Shown here: positions 60,753-64,000 of the stretch, piece by piece | Numbering within the stretch: the first letter of the stretch is position 1 | Layout of the letters: every line of letters begins with the position of its first letter | Assembly: GCA_902527415.1 (NCBI GenBank) | Contig: CABZPD010000002.1 | Span: forward strand, 1 to 64,000 | DNA length: 64,000 nucleotides | From: an uncultured Pelagibacteraceae bacterium | GTDB lineage: Bacteria; Pseudomonadota; Alphaproteobacteria; Pelagibacterales; Pelagibacteraceae | Direction of reading: 5' to 3' | Made by a program: the position numbers and the translations under genes | Notes under the pieces: model-generated | What the model was told of the DNA's origin: nothing | Seen by the model: the letters and a program-made list of their open reading frames with translations, nothing else | The model's database searches: none

Positions 60753-61091
60753 TTAGTTTTTCGCCTTAAAATTTATATTTTTGCTTTCAAAAAGTTTTGC
60801 CAATTCACCACTTTCATACATTTCTTTAACAATGTCACATCCACCTATAAATTCATTTTTAACATAAAGTTGTGGGATGGTTGGCCAATCACTAAAAACT
60901 TTAATACCCTCTCTTAAATTTTGATTTTCTAAAACATTTATACCTTTAAAATTTACTTCTAGTATTTTTAAAATATTTGAAGTAGCCATTGAAAATCCAC
61001 ATTGAGGAGCGTCAGGTGTGCCTTTCATAAACAAACATACTTCGTTGTTTTCAATTTCATTTTTTATTAAATCATTTGTTTGTTGATCCAT
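60753..61091 (-). CDS. grxD: Monothiol glutaredoxin (CGFS type)
   Basis: A 112-residue thioredoxin-fold protein with the single-cysteine site PQCGFS near 27-32 and KGTPDAP before it; WPTIPQLYVKNEFIGGCDI near 68-86 binds glutathione. CGFS glutaredoxins carry [2Fe-2S] clusters and pair with BolA. GGAGAG lies before the ATG. It is directly behind the bolA gene. Confidence 0.93.
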   Translation of the reverse strand: MDQQTNDLIKNEIENNEVCLFMKGTPDAPQCGFSMATSNILKILEVNFKGINVLENQNLREGIKVFSDWPTIPQLYVKNEFIGGCDIVKEMYESGELAKLFESKNINFKAKN

Positions 61092-61322
61092 TTAACTCTC
61101 CTTTGTTTTAATTGCTAATGCATGTAGCTCATTACCCATTCTACCTTTTAATGAGTTGTAAACCATTTTATGTTGTTCAATTTTACTTTTTCCAGAAAAT
61201 TGAGATGAGGTAACAGTCGCTGAATAATGATTTCCATCACCTGCCAAATCTTGTATTTCAACAATTGCATCTGGCATTGCCTCTTTTATAAAATTCTCAA
61301 TTTCTTTTAAATCCATCGCCAT
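61092..61322 (-). CDS. BolA family protein
   Basis: A 76-residue BolA/IbaG-like protein. HYSATVTSSQFSGKSKIEQHKMVYNSL holds the HYS motif and the conserved His used with glutaredoxin to bind a [2Fe-2S] cluster; HALAIKT is the usual ending. It shares a base with purL and is followed by grxD, a common alphaproteobacterial order. Confidence 0.92.
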   Translation of the reverse strand: MAMDLKEIENFIKEAMPDAIVEIQDLAGDGNHYSATVTSSQFSGKSKIEQHKMVYNSLKGRMGNELHALAIKTKES

Positions 61323-63514
61323 TATTTACTCATATAATTTATAAGCCAACTTTTATTAGAAGTTGATAATTCGTCAATTGTAACTTTTGTCTTATCGTTA
61401 ATATATACTTCATTTTCAATAATTGTGCCAAGTTCATCAAAATGGACTGCATTTTTATTCAATATATCAGCTACTTTTTTAAAATCTTTTTTATTAATTT
61501 CTATAACATATCTACCTTGATCTTCAGCAAACAAGTATTCTATTTCATTAATTAAATATTTAGGTTTGTTAATATTTATTCCTTTTTTTCCTTTAATACA
61601 CATTTTTGCTACTGCAGTAATTATGCCACCTAAAGAAACATCATGAGCACTTTTTATTAAATTATTATCAATCAACTTCAGCAACGTTTCTCCATTATTT
61701 TTTTCATTAAATAAATTTACTTCAGGCGGGGGTCCATTTTTTTCATCTAAAATAGTTCTTGCAAATAAACTTTGATCAATATGTCCTTCGGTTTTTCCAA
61801 TTACTAAAACTAAATTATCAACCTCTTTAAAATCCAAAGTAATCATATTTTTATAATCTTTGATTAACCCAACACCACCAATTGCAGGTGTAGGTTTTAT
61901 ACCTTCCTCTTTTGTTTGGTTGTAGAAAGATACATTTCCAGAAACCACTGGGAATTTTAAATAATCACTTGCTTCACCAATACCTTGAACACATTCAACA
62001 AACTCACCCATGTTTTCTTCATTTTCAGGACTACCAAAATTTAAACAATTAGTAATAGCAATTGGTTTTGCACCAACAGAAATAAGATTTCTAAAACTTT
62101 CACAAACTACCTGCTTTCCACCAGTTAAAGGATGGGCCCAACAATAAACTGCAGATGAATCTACCGAAGCTGCAATAGCTTTATCTGTTCCATGAACTCT
62201 TACAACGCCTGCATCTCCACCAGGTTTTTGAATTGTATCTCCCATAACAGTATGGTCATACTGTTGCCAAATCCATTCTTTGCTGCATACGTTTGGATTA
62301 GCTAAAATTTTCTTTAATACATCAATAATTTTTAAATGTTTAATGTCTTCTTTTTTAATTTTATTCTTTTTAGGAAGTTTTGCTTTTTTCCATTTACGAT
62401 CATACATAGGAGAGTTTTCAACCAAAGTATTAACTGGAATGTCTGCAACTTTTTCTTCATCAAAATAAAGTTCTATTTTTTTAGATTTAGTAGTTTTTCC
62501 AATCACAGCAAAATCTAAGTTCCATTTATCAAATATTTTTTTTGCTTGTTCTTCTTTGCCGTTTTCTAAAACAATCAACATTCTTTCTTGGCTCTCAGAG
62601 AGCATTATTTCATACGGTGTCATTTTGGCTTCTCTACAAGGTACTTTGTTTAAGTTAATTTCTATACCAAGGTTTCCTTTTGAGGCCATTTCAATACTTG
62701 AGGAAGTTAATCCAGCAGCACCCATATCTTGAATAGCTATAATCGAGTCTCCTGCCATAAGCTCTAAGCAAGCTTCAAGCAAAAGTTTTTCAGTAAATGG
62801 ATCTCCAACTTGAACTGTAGGTTTCTTTTCCTCTATTTTTTCATCAAAACTAGCTGAAGCCATACTTGCACCATGTATTCCATCTCTTCCAGTTTTAGAT
62901 CCAACATAAATAACAGGCTTATTTAAGCCAGCTGCTTTAGAATAAAAAATCTTATCTTTTTTGACCAATCCTAATGTCATAGCGTTAACCAAAATATTTC
63001 CATTATAGGAGCTATCAAAACTTGTTTGGCCAGCAATTGTAGGAACACCCATACAATTTCCATAACCACCTATTCCATGAACAACACCTCTTAATAAATT
63101 TTTCGTTTTTTTATGTTGTGGTGATCCGAAATGAATAGAGTTCAAGTTAGCTATTGGTCTTGCACCCATTGTAAATACATCACGCATTATTCCGCCAACT
63201 CCAGTAGCAGCGCCTTGGTAAGGTTCAATAAATGAAGGGTGATTGTGACTTTCTATTTTAAAAACTATTGCATCATTATCCTCAATATCAATAACACCTG
63301 CATTTTCTCCAGGACCTTGGATAACTTTCTTTCCTTTAGTAGGTAGCTTCTTTAAATGTAATCTTGATGATTTATAAGAACAATGTTCATTCCACATTGC
63401 AGAAAAAATCCCAAGTTCTGTGATATTAGGGGTTCTCTTTAATAGCTCACAAATTTTAGCGTATTCATCTTTCTTTAAACCGTGATCAACTGCTACTTGT
63501 TCGTTTACAATCAT
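61322..63514 (-). CDS. purL: Phosphoribosylformylglycinamidine synthase subunit PurL
   Basis: A 730-residue small-type PurL. NEHCSYKSSRLHL near 43-55, IESHNHPSFIEPYQGAATGVGGI (about 87-109) and IQDMGAAGLTSSS near 268-280 are core motifs of the ATP-dependent FGAM synthase. It works with PurQ (glutaminase, immediately upstream with a 4-bp overlap) and PurS, which is not in the window. Confidence 0.96.
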   Translation of the reverse strand: MIVNEQVAVDHGLKKDEYAKICELLKRTPNITELGIFSAMWNEHCSYKSSRLHLKKLPTKGKKVIQGPGENAGVIDIEDNDAIVFKIESHNHPSFIEPYQGAATGVGGIMRDVFTMGARPIANLNSIHFGSPQHKKTKNLLRGVVHGIGGYGNCMGVPTIAGQTSFDSSYNGNILVNAMTLGLVKKDKIFYSKAAGLNKPVIYVGSKTGRDGIHGASMASASFDEKIEEKKPTVQVGDPFTEKLLLEACLELMAGDSIIAIQDMGAAGLTSSSIEMASKGNLGIEINLNKVPCREAKMTPYEIMLSESQERMLIVLENGKEEQAKKIFDKWNLDFAVIGKTTKSKKIELYFDEEKVADIPVNTLVENSPMYDRKWKKAKLPKKNKIKKEDIKHLKIIDVLKKILANPNVCSKEWIWQQYDHTVMGDTIQKPGGDAGVVRVHGTDKAIAASVDSSAVYCWAHPLTGGKQVVCESFRNLISVGAKPIAITNCLNFGSPENEENMGEFVECVQGIGEASDYLKFPVVSGNVSFYNQTKEEGIKPTPAIGGVGLIKDYKNMITLDFKEVDNLVLVIGKTEGHIDQSLFARTILDEKNGPPPEVNLFNEKNNGETLLKLIDNNLIKSAHDVSLGGIITAVAKMCIKGKKGININKPKYLINEIEYLFAEDQGRYVIEINKKDFKKVADILNKNAVHFDELGTIIENEVYINDKTKVTIDELSTSNKSWLINYMSK

Positions 63515-64000
63515 TTTAAATTATTTATTAAATTTTTAAAAAATAATGATCCATCCTCACCAGATAATGATGTATCAATCATTCTTTCAGGGTGGGGCAT
63601 CATTCCTAGAACATTTTTTTCTTTATTAAATATACCAGCAATATTTTTTATCGATCCATTGGGATTAAATTGATCTTCTATTTTTCCATTTTCATCACAA
63701 TAGTTAATAGCTATTTGATTATTATCTTCAATTTCTTTTAATTGATCATTGGTACAAAAATAATTTCCTTCATTATGAGCGATATGAAATTCAAAAACTT
63801 CGTTATCAACATTTTTAAAATATTTATTTTTTTTATCGTTAATTTTTACAAAAACGTTTTTACAGATAAATTCTAAATATTTATTTCTAAGCAAAACACC
63901 TGGAACCAAACCAGTTTCTACCAATATTTGAAATCCATTACAGATACCCATGACCATACCTCCTGAATTTGCAAAATTAATTACAGACTGCATTATTTTT
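63511..64000 (-). CDS. purQ: PurQ glutaminase subunit, 5' end cut by window
   Basis: The frame runs to the window edge; the ATG at 63993 is internal because the sequence aligns with the middle of PurQ. MGICNGFQILVETGLVPG near the visible start is the nucleophile elbow (Cys), and MPHPERMID near the end holds the catalytic His and Glu. It supplies ammonia to PurL. The first part of the protein, including the MKSAVIVFPGSN-type start, lies outside. Confidence 0.93.
   Translation of the reverse strand, partial: KIMQSVINFANSGGMVMGICNGFQILVETGLVPGVLLRNKYLEFICKNVFVKINDKKNKYFKNVDNEVFEFHIAHNEGNYFCTNDQLKEIEDNNQIAINYCDENGKIEDQFNPNGSIKNIAGIFNKEKNVLGMMPHPERMIDTSLSGEDGSLFFKNLINNLK

Noticed and set aside
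1-64000. CRISPR arrays, transposases, prophage or rRNA genes
   Set aside because: None found. Short direct repeats other than those of the tRNA cassette look like AT-rich noise.

Overview
The window looks like a chromosome segment of a SAR11-type alphaproteobacterium (Pelagibacterales, 'Candidatus Pelagibacter'-like). The DNA is very AT-rich. Genes are packed with 1-20 bp gaps or ATGA-type overlaps, and several convergent genes overlap at their stops. The gene content fits: a taurine locus, binding-protein-dependent transporters (ABC and TTT), a dimethylglycine/sarcosine dehydrogenase-like enzyme, a methylcitrate cycle, and the alphaproteobacterial neighbourhood cysS-cimA-trmJ-rpsD-grxD-bolA-purL-purQ. 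There are no rRNA genes, CRISPR arrays, transposases or prophage genes. Identifications rest on reading translated motifs; no database search was run.

Layout. 1-2.8 kb: truncated iron-type binding protein, a BASS-family transporter, a regulator with two winged helices, and a tiny membrane protein. 2.8-10.3 kb: taurine block, with tauA-tauB-tauC-like ABC genes and an Ldh2-family dehydrogenase on the minus strand, diverging from taurine:pyruvate-type aminotransferase and alanine dehydrogenase. 10.3-14.0 kb: a GDP-mannose 3,5-epimerase-like enzyme, a GcvT-fused FAD dehydrogenase, and a second tiny membrane protein. 14.08-15.9 kb: a small cassette inserted in tRNA-Met. It leaves a 39-nt 5' tRNA fragment upstream and a complete tRNA downstream, and carries a predicted membrane-anchored Mrr-like nuclease. 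15.9-23.2 kb: purine, methylthioadenosine and polyamine metabolism (phosphoribosyltransferase, guaC, apt, mtnP, mtnA, aldolase/SDR fusion, SpeD-SpeE fusion). 23.3-26.4 kb: polar amino-acid ABC transporter without its ATPase, plus a PhyH dioxygenase. 26.3-38.2 kb: glycosyltransferases, AbrB and TctCBA transporters, small redox enzymes and an MFS porter. 38.2-43.4 kb: rpoZ, dusA, a TauE/SafE permease, a long charged-helix protein and phosphohexomutase. 43.5-46.6 kb: nrdAB behind a LexA-type box and two NrdR-like boxes. 46.6-50.1 kb: prpDBC. 50.1-64 kb: gph, a GlmU acetyltransferase domain alone, glmS, DAHP synthase, nadE, cysS, cimA, DUF1989, trmJ, rpsD, grxD, bolA, purL, and purQ (cut by the window end).

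How the genes work together. The taurine block imports a sulfonate, moves its amino group to pyruvate and recycles the alanine. The 15.9-23.2 kb block makes a polyamine, which releases methylthioadenosine, and appears able to recover adenine and dihydroxyacetone phosphate from it; if the aldolase/SDR fusion acts on methylthioribulose-1-phosphate, the route is complete within a few kilobases. In all three transporter operons whose binding-protein gene is complete here, a hairpin sits directly behind that gene, which would raise binding-protein output over membrane subunits. The most unusual features are the tRNA-Met cassette with paired GAACCA repeats near both ends, the adenine/DHAP salvage cluster, and the dual SOS/NrdR control region of nrdAB.
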